From NCBI RefSeq assembly GCF_963422545.1, contig NZ_OY730231.1:1-64000 (forward strand): 64,000 nucleotides of DNA. The letters are read 5' to 3'. The notes beneath the pieces were generated by a model, which was given only the letters and a program-made list of their open reading frames with translations, was not told where the DNA came from and did no database searches. Source of the stretch: an uncultured Flavobacterium sp. (GTDB taxonomy: Bacteria; Bacteroidota; Bacteroidia; Flavobacteriales; Flavobacteriaceae). Below are positions 57,034 to 64,000 of the stretch, piece after piece. The translations under genes were made by a program, and so were the position numbers. Every line of letters begins with the position of its first letter. Position 1 is the stretch's first letter.

Positions 57034-58131
57034 ATGATCAAATTTTTAGATTTACAAAAAATAAATAATCAATATAAAGATCAACTTATAGAAGTTGCAA
57101 CTGAGGTAATAAATAGTGGTTGGTATTTGTTAGGAAAGCAGGTAGAAAAATTTGAAGAAAAGTTGCAAAACTTTCAAGGAGGTGGAAATGCTATTGCTGT
57201 TGCAAATGGTTTAGATGCATTACGTCTTATCTTTAAAGCATATATAGAATTAGGAATTATGCAAGAAGGCGATGAAGTAATTGTCCCTGCAAATACATAC
57301 ATAGCATCGGTATTAGCGATAACGGATAACAATCTAGTGCCTGTTTTTGCTGAACCTGATTTAAATACTTGTAATTTAGATTTGAACTTAATAGAAAGTA
57401 AAATAACAACCAAAACCAAGGCTATTATGGTAGTCCATCTGTATGGTCGTGTTTGCTGGAGCAATAATTTGGAGATATTGGCAAAAAAACATCAGCTAAA
57501 AATTATTGAAGACAATGCTCAGGCAATTGGTGCTAGATGGAATGGAGTTAGATCTGGTAACTTAGGTGATGCAGCAGGTTTTAGTTTTTATCCGGGTAAG
57601 AATTTAGGAGCATTAGGTGATTCTGGAGCGGTTACTACAAAAGATTCAGAGTTAAATAAAGCTATTCGTGCTTTAGCAAATTATGGATCTGCGCAAAAAT
57701 ATGTAAATAAGTATCAAGGCCTAAATAGCCGTATGGATGAAATCCAGGCTGCTTTTCTAAATGTGAAATTATCTTATGTTGAGATTGAAACACAAAAAAG
57801 AAGAGAAGTGGCGTCTTTTTATTTGAATAATATAAAAAACAGTAAAATTATTTTGCCTAGTAATGAAGTTGATGATGAGCATGTATGGCATGTATTTGTT
57901 GTTCGTACTGATGATCGAGAAAAGTTACAGTCTTATCTTGCTGAAAATCAAATTCAAACTTTGGTTCATTATCCTATACCACCACACAAACAAGAATGTT
58001 ATTTGGAGATGAATACTCTCTCCCTGCCTATAACAGAACAAATCCACAAAGAAGTTTTAAGTCTCCCTATAAGTCCTGTAATAACTGTAGATGAATTAGA
58101 AAGAATTGTTGAAGTTTTAAATAAATATTAA
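57034..58131 (+). CDS. fdtB: Sugar aminotransferase, FdtB/QdtB-like (DegT/DnrJ/EryC1)
   Basis: A 365-residue PLP enzyme. 'DEVIVPANTYIASVLAITDNNLVPVFAEPD', 'KAIMVVHLYGRVCWSNNLEILAKKHQLKIIEDNAQAIGA' and 'GFSFYPGKNLGALGDSGAVTT' are the family blocks, with the PLP lysine at Lys189. It would aminate the C3 keto group of dTDP-3-keto-6-deoxyhexose to give dTDP-Fuc3N or dTDP-Qui3N. It follows the KAS III gene by 3 bp and closes the amino-sugar cassette. Confidence 0.9.
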   Translation: MIKFLDLQKINNQYKDQLIEVATEVINSGWYLLGKQVEKFEEKLQNFQGGGNAIAVANGLDALRLIFKAYIELGIMQEGDEVIVPANTYIASVLAITDNNLVPVFAEPDLNTCNLDLNLIESKITTKTKAIMVVHLYGRVCWSNNLEILAKKHQLKIIEDNAQAIGARWNGVRSGNLGDAAGFSFYPGKNLGALGDSGAVTTKDSELNKAIRALANYGSAQKYVNKYQGLNSRMDEIQAAFLNVKLSYVEIETQKRREVASFYLNNIKNSKIILPSNEVDDEHVWHVFVVRTDDREKLQSYLAENQIQTLVHYPIPPHKQECYLEMNTLSLPITEQIHKEVLSLPISPVITVDELERIVEVLNKY

Positions 58132-58136
58132 TTATT

Positions 58137-59408
58137 TTGAAATTAATTAAGACTTCTTTTTTTTCTGCTGTAATTACATTAATACGAATTAGTTCAGGCT
58201 TTGTGGCAGGTAAGGTCGTAGCTTTGTTTACGGGACCTGCAGGGGTTGCTATAATAGGGCAATTTAATAATTTTATTACCATAGTTTTGACTTTTGCTAA
58301 TGGAGCGATTAACTCAGGGGTTATTAAATATACTGCTGAATTTGAGGGTGATGAAATACAATTAAAAAAGCTCTTCAGTACATCTTTTAAAATAAGTGTT
58401 TATTGTTCTGTTTTTTTTGGTTTTTTTTTATTAACAGTAGCTTCTTTTATATCTAAGCTATTATTTCAATCTGCATTATACATCAATCCTATTAGAGTTT
58501 TAGGTCTTACAATTATTTTGTATTCGCTTAATTCGCTTTTGATTGCTATTTTAAATGGATTAGGGCAAATAAAAAAATACACTTTAGTCAACGCAGTTGG
58601 AAGTGTACTTGGATTGTTGTTTACGGTTATACTTGTTTTTTATTTTAAAATAGAAGGAGCGCTCTATGCACTCGTATTGACCCAATCATTAGTTTTTTTT
58701 GTTACTCTAGTTTTAATTGTAAAGGGGGGATGGTTTTCATTATCATTTTTTAGACAACCGTTTGATAAAGGGATAGCTATTAAATTATCTCGATATAGTT
58801 TAATGGCAGTGATTTCATCTTTATGTATGCCTTTGGCTCAGATTGTATTGCGGAATATGGTAATTGAAAAATTAGGGGTAGATGCTGCAGGGTATTGGCA
58901 AGGAATGATGCGTATTTCAGATGGGTATTTAATGTTAGTTACTATTTCACTAAGTACTTATTATTTACCTAAATTATCCTCTTTAAGTAGTAATCAAGAG
59001 TTACGTACAGAAATATTTCAAGGATATAAAATTATTCTTCCAGCGGTTTTGTTTTCCTGTTCGATAATTTATTTTCTACGATATTTTATAATAGGTTTAT
59101 TATTTACTAAAGAGTTCGAATCTATGGGAGATTTGTTCTTTTTTCAGTTGTTAGGAGATTTTTTTAAAATTGCAGCTTGGCTTTTGGCTTATTTAATGAC
59201 TGCTAAAGCTATGACTAAAACATTTATAATTACTGAAATTGTTTTTACTTTAACTTATGTTTTGATTAGTTATAACTGTGTGGACTATTATAAATTAAAT
59301 GGTATTACAATTGCTTTTGCGTTGAATTATTTTATTTATTTCTTAGTTATTTTATTTGTTTTTAGAAAATTATTGTTCAATGTTAAAGATAATGTAATTG
59401 AAGGATAA
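58137..59408 (+). CDS. wzx: Wzx-type polysaccharide flippase with TTG start
   Basis: A 423-residue membrane protein with about twelve hydrophobic helices. 'IKTSFFSAVITLIRISSGFVAGKVVALFTGPAGVAIIGQFNNFITI' is the usual N-terminus of O-antigen/capsule translocases. The frame opens with TTG at 58137 and has no in-frame ATG until far inside the conserved region, so TTG is the start. It moves lipid-linked repeat units across the inner membrane. The next gene overlaps its end by 11 bp. Confidence 0.88.
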   Translation: MKLIKTSFFSAVITLIRISSGFVAGKVVALFTGPAGVAIIGQFNNFITIVLTFANGAINSGVIKYTAEFEGDEIQLKKLFSTSFKISVYCSVFFGFFLLTVASFISKLLFQSALYINPIRVLGLTIILYSLNSLLIAILNGLGQIKKYTLVNAVGSVLGLLFTVILVFYFKIEGALYALVLTQSLVFFVTLVLIVKGGWFSLSFFRQPFDKGIAIKLSRYSLMAVISSLCMPLAQIVLRNMVIEKLGVDAAGYWQGMMRISDGYLMLVTISLSTYYLPKLSSLSSNQELRTEIFQGYKIILPAVLFSCSIIYFLRYFIIGLLFTKEFESMGDLFFFQLLGDFFKIAAWLLAYLMTAKAMTKTFIITEIVFTLTYVLISYNCVDYYKLNGITIAFALNYFIYFLVILFVFRKLLFNVKDNVIEG

Positions 59409-60639
59409 TTTGACTATAAAAACAATTGTTGTTTTTTGTGAGAAAATGGCAATGGGTGGCACCGAAACCATGATAATGAGACTTCTGTCATGGTATTCGT
59501 TAAGAGGTTTTAGGGTTTTGCTTTTGACAATGAGAGAAATTGAGTCAACATCTATTTTAAATGATTTAAACAAAATTGATTTTGAGCACTATGTTTACAA
59601 TTTTAAAAAAAGAGAATTCTGCAATTCAAAAAATATATGTCTAAGTTTTCAGAACAATGAAAAGGTTTGGGTTAATACTCAATTTATACAGGAGTTTTTA
59701 CGGTGTTATTCATTGTTGAAGAGAAGTAAATATAATTGTTATTTTGTTCATAATCTCTTTATTGTACATCCATTTTCTACATTTTTATTTAATAAATATT
59801 TTAATTTTTTAGGAAAAAAACTTATTAAAATATTGCTTACTAATAAAAATTTAGTATTTATGGACGAAGAATGTGTTAATGCTTCTGTGGATTTTTATAA
59901 ACTGGATGTCAAAAAGTTTAAATTTGATATTCTTAGATTACCTTTTTTAATTAACACGGATAATTATAGTACAGTAATTAAAAGTAAGCAGAATAATTTT
60001 AACATTCTGACTATTGCTAGGTTTGAATTCCCTTTTAAAGGGTATGTATTGGGGCTAATAAGTTCTTTTGAAAATATTTTTAACACTTATGAAGGAGAAA
60101 TTTCTTTAACTATAATTGGTTATGGTAGAGATAAGCCTGTTGTGGATGAATTAATTGATAGCTTGCCAATTGAGATTTCATCAAAAATACAACTTCTTGA
60201 TGAAATCCCATATTCAAAAATTGGTGAATATATTGAAAAATGTAGTGTTTTTATTGGGATGGGAACAACAATTTTAGATGCTGCAAATTTAAATAAAATA
60301 GTGATAGTACCTGTATGTTATCAGAACTCAAATTTAACGACTGGATATTTTCATGAAAATTTTAATATTATAGGTGAAATTTATAGAGAAGAATCGGTTT
60401 ATGAAACTTTTGATAATTTAATCTTAAAGACGTTAAATTATTCTCAGGCTGATTTTAATAAAATTTCGAATAAAAGTAAAGAGGTCTTAATTGAACATTA
60501 TGATATAAATATGATAGCAAATAATTTATTTACACATACGAATAAAGTTCATTCATTCATTCATTGTCAGATAATTAATTGTATCGCTAATTTATGTTTT
60601 TTCATAGTTTACATTTACAATAAAATGATTAAAATTTAA
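59398..60639 (+). CDS. Glycosyltransferase (GT4-like) with TTG start
   Basis: A 413-residue glycosyltransferase. 'IVVFCEKMAMGGTETMIMRLL' resembles the N-terminal domain of GT4 enzymes, and 'ILTIARFEFPFKGYVLGL' and 'GYGRDKPVVDELI...IQLLDEIPYSKIGEYIEKCSVFIGMGTTILDAA' form the donor-binding C-domain. The start is TTG at 59398, overlapping wzx by 11 bp; the first in-frame ATG is inside the fold. The last 30 residues are hydrophobic and may attach it to the membrane. The linked sugar is unknown. Confidence 0.75.
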   Translation: MKDNLTIKTIVVFCEKMAMGGTETMIMRLLSWYSLRGFRVLLLTMREIESTSILNDLNKIDFEHYVYNFKKREFCNSKNICLSFQNNEKVWVNTQFIQEFLRCYSLLKRSKYNCYFVHNLFIVHPFSTFLFNKYFNFLGKKLIKILLTNKNLVFMDEECVNASVDFYKLDVKKFKFDILRLPFLINTDNYSTVIKSKQNNFNILTIARFEFPFKGYVLGLISSFENIFNTYEGEISLTIIGYGRDKPVVDELIDSLPIEISSKIQLLDEIPYSKIGEYIEKCSVFIGMGTTILDAANLNKIVIVPVCYQNSNLTTGYFHENFNIIGEIYREESVYETFDNLILKTLNYSQADFNKISNKSKEVLIEHYDINMIANNLFTHTNKVHSFIHCQIINCIANLCFFIVYIYNKMIKI

Positions 60640-60641
60640 AA

Positions 60642-61520
60642 ATGGATATAGTAATTGTTTTTAATGGCTTAGGTAATCAAATGTCTCAATACTCATTTTT
60701 CTTACAAAAGAAAGCAATAAACAAAGCAACCTATTTTATTCCATTTTGCAAAGATCATAATGGATTTGAACTAGGTAATGTTTTTAAAATAAATAATAGA
60801 GAAGCTATTATTCAAAAATTGCTTTATGTTTTGTTTAGAATATTATTGACAGATAAAGTAAAAATAATTAGTAGTCCGCTAAAAAGATTGCTTAATTTAT
60901 TGAATTGTAAAATTGAAAATGAAAGCTTTGATTATAACTATAATAAAAAATTCATGATTCCTTCTAAAGGAATTACTTTTTACTATGGAGGCTGGCATAC
61001 TGAAAAATATTTTGTAGAATCAAAAAAAACTATTGAAGAAGCTTTTGAATTTACTGCTCCGAATGACAAGGAAAATATCGACTGTATAAAGAAGATAAAT
61101 GAAACCAATAGTGTTTCTATTCACGTAAGAAGAGGTGATTTTTTAAATGCAGATAATATTAATCTTTTTGGGAATGTTTGTACAAAAGAATATTTTGCTA
61201 AAGCTATAGCTAAAATGGAGTCTGAAATTAGTAACCCAATTTTTTTTGTTTTTTCTAATGATTTAGAATGGGTGAAAGAAAATCTCGTTATTAATAATGT
61301 GACTTATGTTAGCTGGAATTCTGGAATAAATTCTTGGAAAGACATGTACTTAATGTGTTTGTGTAAGCACAATATTATTGCAAATAGCACCTTTAGCTGG
61401 TGGGGGGCTTGGCTTAATAAAAATTCTGATAAAATAGTTCTATCTCCAAGTCGATTTTTGAAAAATGACACATTTACAGATGTATATCCTGATTCATGGG
61501 TTAAAATATCTGATTATTAA
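60642..61520 (+). CDS. Alpha-1,2-fucosyltransferase-like enzyme, GT11
   Basis: A 292-residue glycosyltransferase of family GT11. 'FNGLGNQMSQYSFFLQKK' at the start and 'SIHVRRGDFLN' (His161 to Asp166) are the GDP-fucose-binding motifs, and 'NSTFSWWGAWLN' is the third. It probably adds alpha-1,2-fucose to the repeat unit. GDP-mannose from ManC could lead to GDP-fucose, although the two further enzymes are not seen. It begins 2 bp after the preceding gene. Confidence 0.85.
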   Translation: MDIVIVFNGLGNQMSQYSFFLQKKAINKATYFIPFCKDHNGFELGNVFKINNREAIIQKLLYVLFRILLTDKVKIISSPLKRLLNLLNCKIENESFDYNYNKKFMIPSKGITFYYGGWHTEKYFVESKKTIEEAFEFTAPNDKENIDCIKKINETNSVSIHVRRGDFLNADNINLFGNVCTKEYFAKAIAKMESEISNPIFFVFSNDLEWVKENLVINNVTYVSWNSGINSWKDMYLMCLCKHNIIANSTFSWWGAWLNKNSDKIVLSPSRFLKNDTFTDVYPDSWVKISDY

Positions 61521-61531
61521 TTAAGAATTAA

Positions 61532-62821
61532 ATGAAAAAAATAGCTTTTACTATTTGTGCAAAAAACTATATAGGTTTAGCATTGGCTCTTGAAAAGTCG
61601 ATTAAAAATCATAGTAACGATGTCGATTTTTTAATTTTTGTTGCAGATGAGTTTTCTAATGAAGAAAAAAAAATAGATCTTCCAGAAAATGTAATTATAG
61701 CAAAAGAAAAAATTAATATTTCTGAAGAACAGTGGAATCAAATGTCATTTAAATATGATTTGACAGAGTTTTGTACATCTATAAAACCTTCTTGTTTTAA
61801 ATTTGTTTTTGAAAATTTTAAACCAGATGCTTGTATCTATTTTGATCCGGATATTTTAGTTTTTAATTCTTTAGATACAATTTATAGTAAATTAGATAAC
61901 TATTCAATAGTTGTTACGCCCCACATTACAATGATACAAAGTGTATATACAGGTAAATTAAACGAGCGCAATTTATTATATTCAGGAATGTTTAATTTAG
62001 GTTTTTTGGCATTAAAGAATGATTCTAATGCTAAAAAAATGTTGGATTGGTGGGAAATTCGTCTTGAAGACAGGTGTTTTCAAAATATGATGGAGAATTA
62101 TTTTACGGATCAAAAATGGATGGACTTTCTGCCTTCTTTTTTTCCAACTCAATTATTAGTTTCTCATGATTTAGGCTTGAATGCTGCTCCATGGAATTTT
62201 TTTGAAAGAGAGGTAATCGAAAATAATAATTCATTTTTTATTAAGAATCGTATAAATGATGAAGATCAGACTATCTATCCTCTGACATTTGTACATTTTT
62301 CAGGATACAACTATAAGGCATTAATTGATGGAGATATAATTCAGGGTAATATAAAACAATTAGAGGTATATTCTGACTATCAAAAAATATTTAATCTCTA
62401 TGCAGATTTTATAAAAAGTAGTGACTTTTCAAAATTTGTAAAATTAAATTATTCGTATAATTATTTTTCTAATAATGTTGGTATATCGAGTGTTTACAGA
62501 AAACTCTTTAGAAGACTATTTGAAGATAATAAGATAAACTTCAACGCATTTGATGCCAATAATGATTTCTATTTGTCCTTAAAAAAAGCAGGATTAATTA
62601 ATGAACAAATTCTTAAAACAGATAAAATTTCAATTAATACTGTTGATAATGTCGAGAATAAAACGCTAAAAATTAATAAAGTATTTAAAATTTTGTTTAA
62701 GTGTATTGGTTCAAATAGATTCTTCATGTTAACAAGACTTATGAGACTATACTCAAAAGTTGAAAATCATGTGTATTTAATTGATGATAGCTACCTAAAG
62801 AGTTTTAAAATAAGAAATTAG
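61532..62821 (+). CDS. Glycosyltransferase with GT-A-like fold, DxD motif
   Basis: A 429-residue protein. The start 'KKIAFTICAKNYIGLALALEKSIKNHSNDVDFLIFVADE' and the motif 'YFDPDILVF' with Asp105-Pro-Asp107 are those of nucleotide-diphosphosugar transferases in the GT8-like group. 'NLGFLALKNDSNAKKMLDWWEIRLEDRC' continues the fold. The C-terminal third (about 300-429) has no motif I recognise. Donor and acceptor cannot be deduced. Confidence 0.75.
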   Translation: MKKIAFTICAKNYIGLALALEKSIKNHSNDVDFLIFVADEFSNEEKKIDLPENVIIAKEKINISEEQWNQMSFKYDLTEFCTSIKPSCFKFVFENFKPDACIYFDPDILVFNSLDTIYSKLDNYSIVVTPHITMIQSVYTGKLNERNLLYSGMFNLGFLALKNDSNAKKMLDWWEIRLEDRCFQNMMENYFTDQKWMDFLPSFFPTQLLVSHDLGLNAAPWNFFEREVIENNNSFFIKNRINDEDQTIYPLTFVHFSGYNYKALIDGDIIQGNIKQLEVYSDYQKIFNLYADFIKSSDFSKFVKLNYSYNYFSNNVGISSVYRKLFRRLFEDNKINFNAFDANNDFYLSLKKAGLINEQILKTDKISINTVDNVENKTLKINKVFKILFKCIGSNRFFMLTRLMRLYSKVENHVYLIDDSYLKSFKIRN

Positions 62822-62826
62822 TTTTA

Positions 62827-63882
62827 ATGAGAATTACTTATTTGGGTTTTAACTCGTTCATTAACTATAAAAGAGGTGTAGAAAATGTTATTGATTTTCA
62901 ATCAAAAGCTTCTTCAAGCGTTATAAATTATTATGTTCATTGGGATTCCAAAATGACGATTGCTCATTATGAGAATTTTATTTGTATTGGAATTAAAAAA
63001 AGGCCTTTTTGGATTCTAACTTTAAATTTAATCCTATACAAGATAAAAAAGAGAGATAAGAAAATTTTTATTCATTCTCACAATCCTTTAATGTCAATTT
63101 GTAGTATTTATCAAAGTAATTTATATACAGTTCACGATGCTTTATACTATCAAACAAGTGTCAATAATTATCGATTTAAAAAGATATTCTTTTTTTTAGA
63201 AAAATTATTATATACAAGAACTTCTTTTGTTCATTTTATTTCAGACTATTCTAAAAAAATGAGTTTGTTCTCGGGTAAAAATTGGATAATAATTCCAAAT
63301 ACATCTCATTTTGAAAATTTCAAATTAAATAAGGATGATTTCTCTAAAAAGGAAGAAATACAATTTAACACTTCAAAAGTTAAAGTTTTTGCAGTAAGGA
63401 GTATTGAAGATAGAGCAAGAATAGATCTTGTTATTGAAGTTGCAAAATATTTAAAAAATGAGAACTTTCAATTTTTGATTGCTGGAAAAGGACCATTACT
63501 AGATTTTTATTCCAATAAAATTAAATCTTTAAATTTAGAAAATATTAAATTGCTAGGATATGTGCCTGATAATGTTTTAATAGAGTACTATAAAAATTGT
63601 GATATAGTGTTAGTACCGGCAGAATATGGAGAAGGTTTTGGGCTTCCAATTATAGAAGGTTATTTATTTGATAAGCCAGTTATTGCTTCTAATATTTGTG
63701 CAATTCCTGAAGTGGTTTGCTCAGAGGATTATTTATTTGAAAATACAGTGTCCAGCATTGTTGAAAAATTAGAATTTGTTTCTGAAAATAGAAAACAATC
63801 ATATAAAGAGTATTATGATTCAAAATTTTCGAATTCAATCATAATTAATAGCTTTATGCAATTATATGAAAATGTAAAATAA
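62827..63882 (+). CDS. Glycosyltransferase family 4 (group 1) enzyme
   Basis: A 351-residue GT-B glycosyltransferase. 'YTVHDALYYQTS' and 'FVHFISDYSKKMSLFSGKNWIIIPN' come from the N-domain. The C-domain has 'FLIAGKGPLLDFY', 'LLGYVPDNVLIEYYKNCDIVLVPAEYGEGFGLPIIEGYLFDKPVIASN', with the ExxxxxE pair of the group ('EGFGLPIIEG'). It overlaps the following polymerase gene by one base. Confidence 0.85.
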   Translation: MRITYLGFNSFINYKRGVENVIDFQSKASSSVINYYVHWDSKMTIAHYENFICIGIKKRPFWILTLNLILYKIKKRDKKIFIHSHNPLMSICSIYQSNLYTVHDALYYQTSVNNYRFKKIFFFLEKLLYTRTSFVHFISDYSKKMSLFSGKNWIIIPNTSHFENFKLNKDDFSKKEEIQFNTSKVKVFAVRSIEDRARIDLVIEVAKYLKNENFQFLIAGKGPLLDFYSNKIKSLNLENIKLLGYVPDNVLIEYYKNCDIVLVPAEYGEGFGLPIIEGYLFDKPVIASNICAIPEVVCSEDYLFENTVSSIVEKLEFVSENRKQSYKEYYDSKFSNSIIINSFMQLYENVK

Positions 63883-64000
63883 TGGAGATTTATATATTTA
63901 CATTATTACTTTTTCTACTATTTTCTTTTTTAGAAATTAGATGTAATTTAACTGAAAGCGAATTAACAACATTTAAGCTTTTTGCTTTTATTGTTTTAAT
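63882..64000 (+). CDS. Start of a hydrophobic membrane protein, probably EpsG/Wzy-like polymerase
   Basis: Thirty-nine codons are visible before the window ends. They begin at the ATG sharing a base with the preceding stop, and encode MEIYIFTLLLFLLFSFLEI followed by a polar turn and another hydrophobic segment. A short N-terminal helix followed by more helices, placed among glycosyltransferases in a locus that has wzx but no polymerase so far, suggests the oligosaccharide-repeat polymerase. The family cannot be proved from this fragment. Confidence 0.5.
   Translation, partial: MEIYIFTLLLFLLFSFLEIRCNLTESELTTFKLFAFIVL

Overview
The window is a chromosomal segment of a member of the Bacteroidota, most probably a Flavobacterium or a close relative. 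The evidence is the very AT-rich sequence, two SusC/SusD outer-membrane importer pairs, promoters of the Bacteroidota type (TTG about 20 nt upstream of TAnnTTTG) before many operons, surface-lipoprotein signals with acidic residues after the lipobox cysteine, a UpxY-like antiterminator, and intergenic repeats that I recall from Flavobacterium genomes. The species cannot be fixed from the sequence alone.

Layout. 1-57 (-): the 5' end of rlmB. 144-5994 (-): a four-gene operon of SusC-like receptor, SusD-like lipoprotein and two accessory lipoproteins. 6578-11328 (-): a second, two-gene SusC/SusD operon whose promoter/leader resembles that of the first. 11416-13131 (-): an Omp85-type barrel protein. 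13300-30798 (+): the ribosomal block. It holds the str operon (rpsL, rpsG, fusA) plus rpsJ, then a terminator and a new promoter, and then rplC through rplQ, including secY, infA, a 38-codon rpmJ, rpsD and rpoA. 31051-34998 (+): carA, eno and gltA as separate units. 35064-36985 (+): two guanidino/ureido-group hydrolases of the DDAH/arginine-deiminase superfamily. 37065-37691 (-): a MarC-family membrane protein. 37994-39693 (+): a C10 (streptopain-like) lipoprotein protease with a small lipoprotein directly behind it. 39796-40899 (+): a CoA-binding protein and recR.

40972-64000 (+) is a surface-polysaccharide locus that runs off the right edge. It has two export modules: a short Wza with a Wzc tyrosine kinase, and a long six-repeat SLBB Wza with a kinase-less Wzz. 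It also has UDP-sugar enzymes (a C4-epimerase, a eukaryote-like UDP-glucose dehydrogenase and a TviB/WbpA-type dehydrogenase), a UpxY-like antiterminator followed by a strong promoter, ManC and RfbB. A compact cassette follows: two FdtA-like cupins, a GNAT acyltransferase, a dedicated acyl carrier protein, a KAS III enzyme and an FdtB-like aminotransferase. The locus then continues with a Wzx flippase, four glycosyltransferases (one a GT11 fucosyltransferase) and the start of a Wzy/EpsG-like polymerase.

The most interesting part is the 54473-58131 cassette. RfbB, FdtA and FdtB would make a dTDP-3-amino-3,6-dideoxyhexose. The usual hexapeptide-repeat N-acetyltransferase is absent, and GNAT, ACP and KAS III sit in its place, which suggests N-acylation with a short beta-keto or beta-hydroxy acyl chain built on a private carrier protein. 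Other points of interest are structured leaders before rpsD, rpsH and rplC, the C10 protease/partner pair, possible leaderless transcripts for rlmB and recR, and a dispersed hairpin repeat before recR. I found no tRNA, rRNA, CRISPR array, insertion sequence or prophage.
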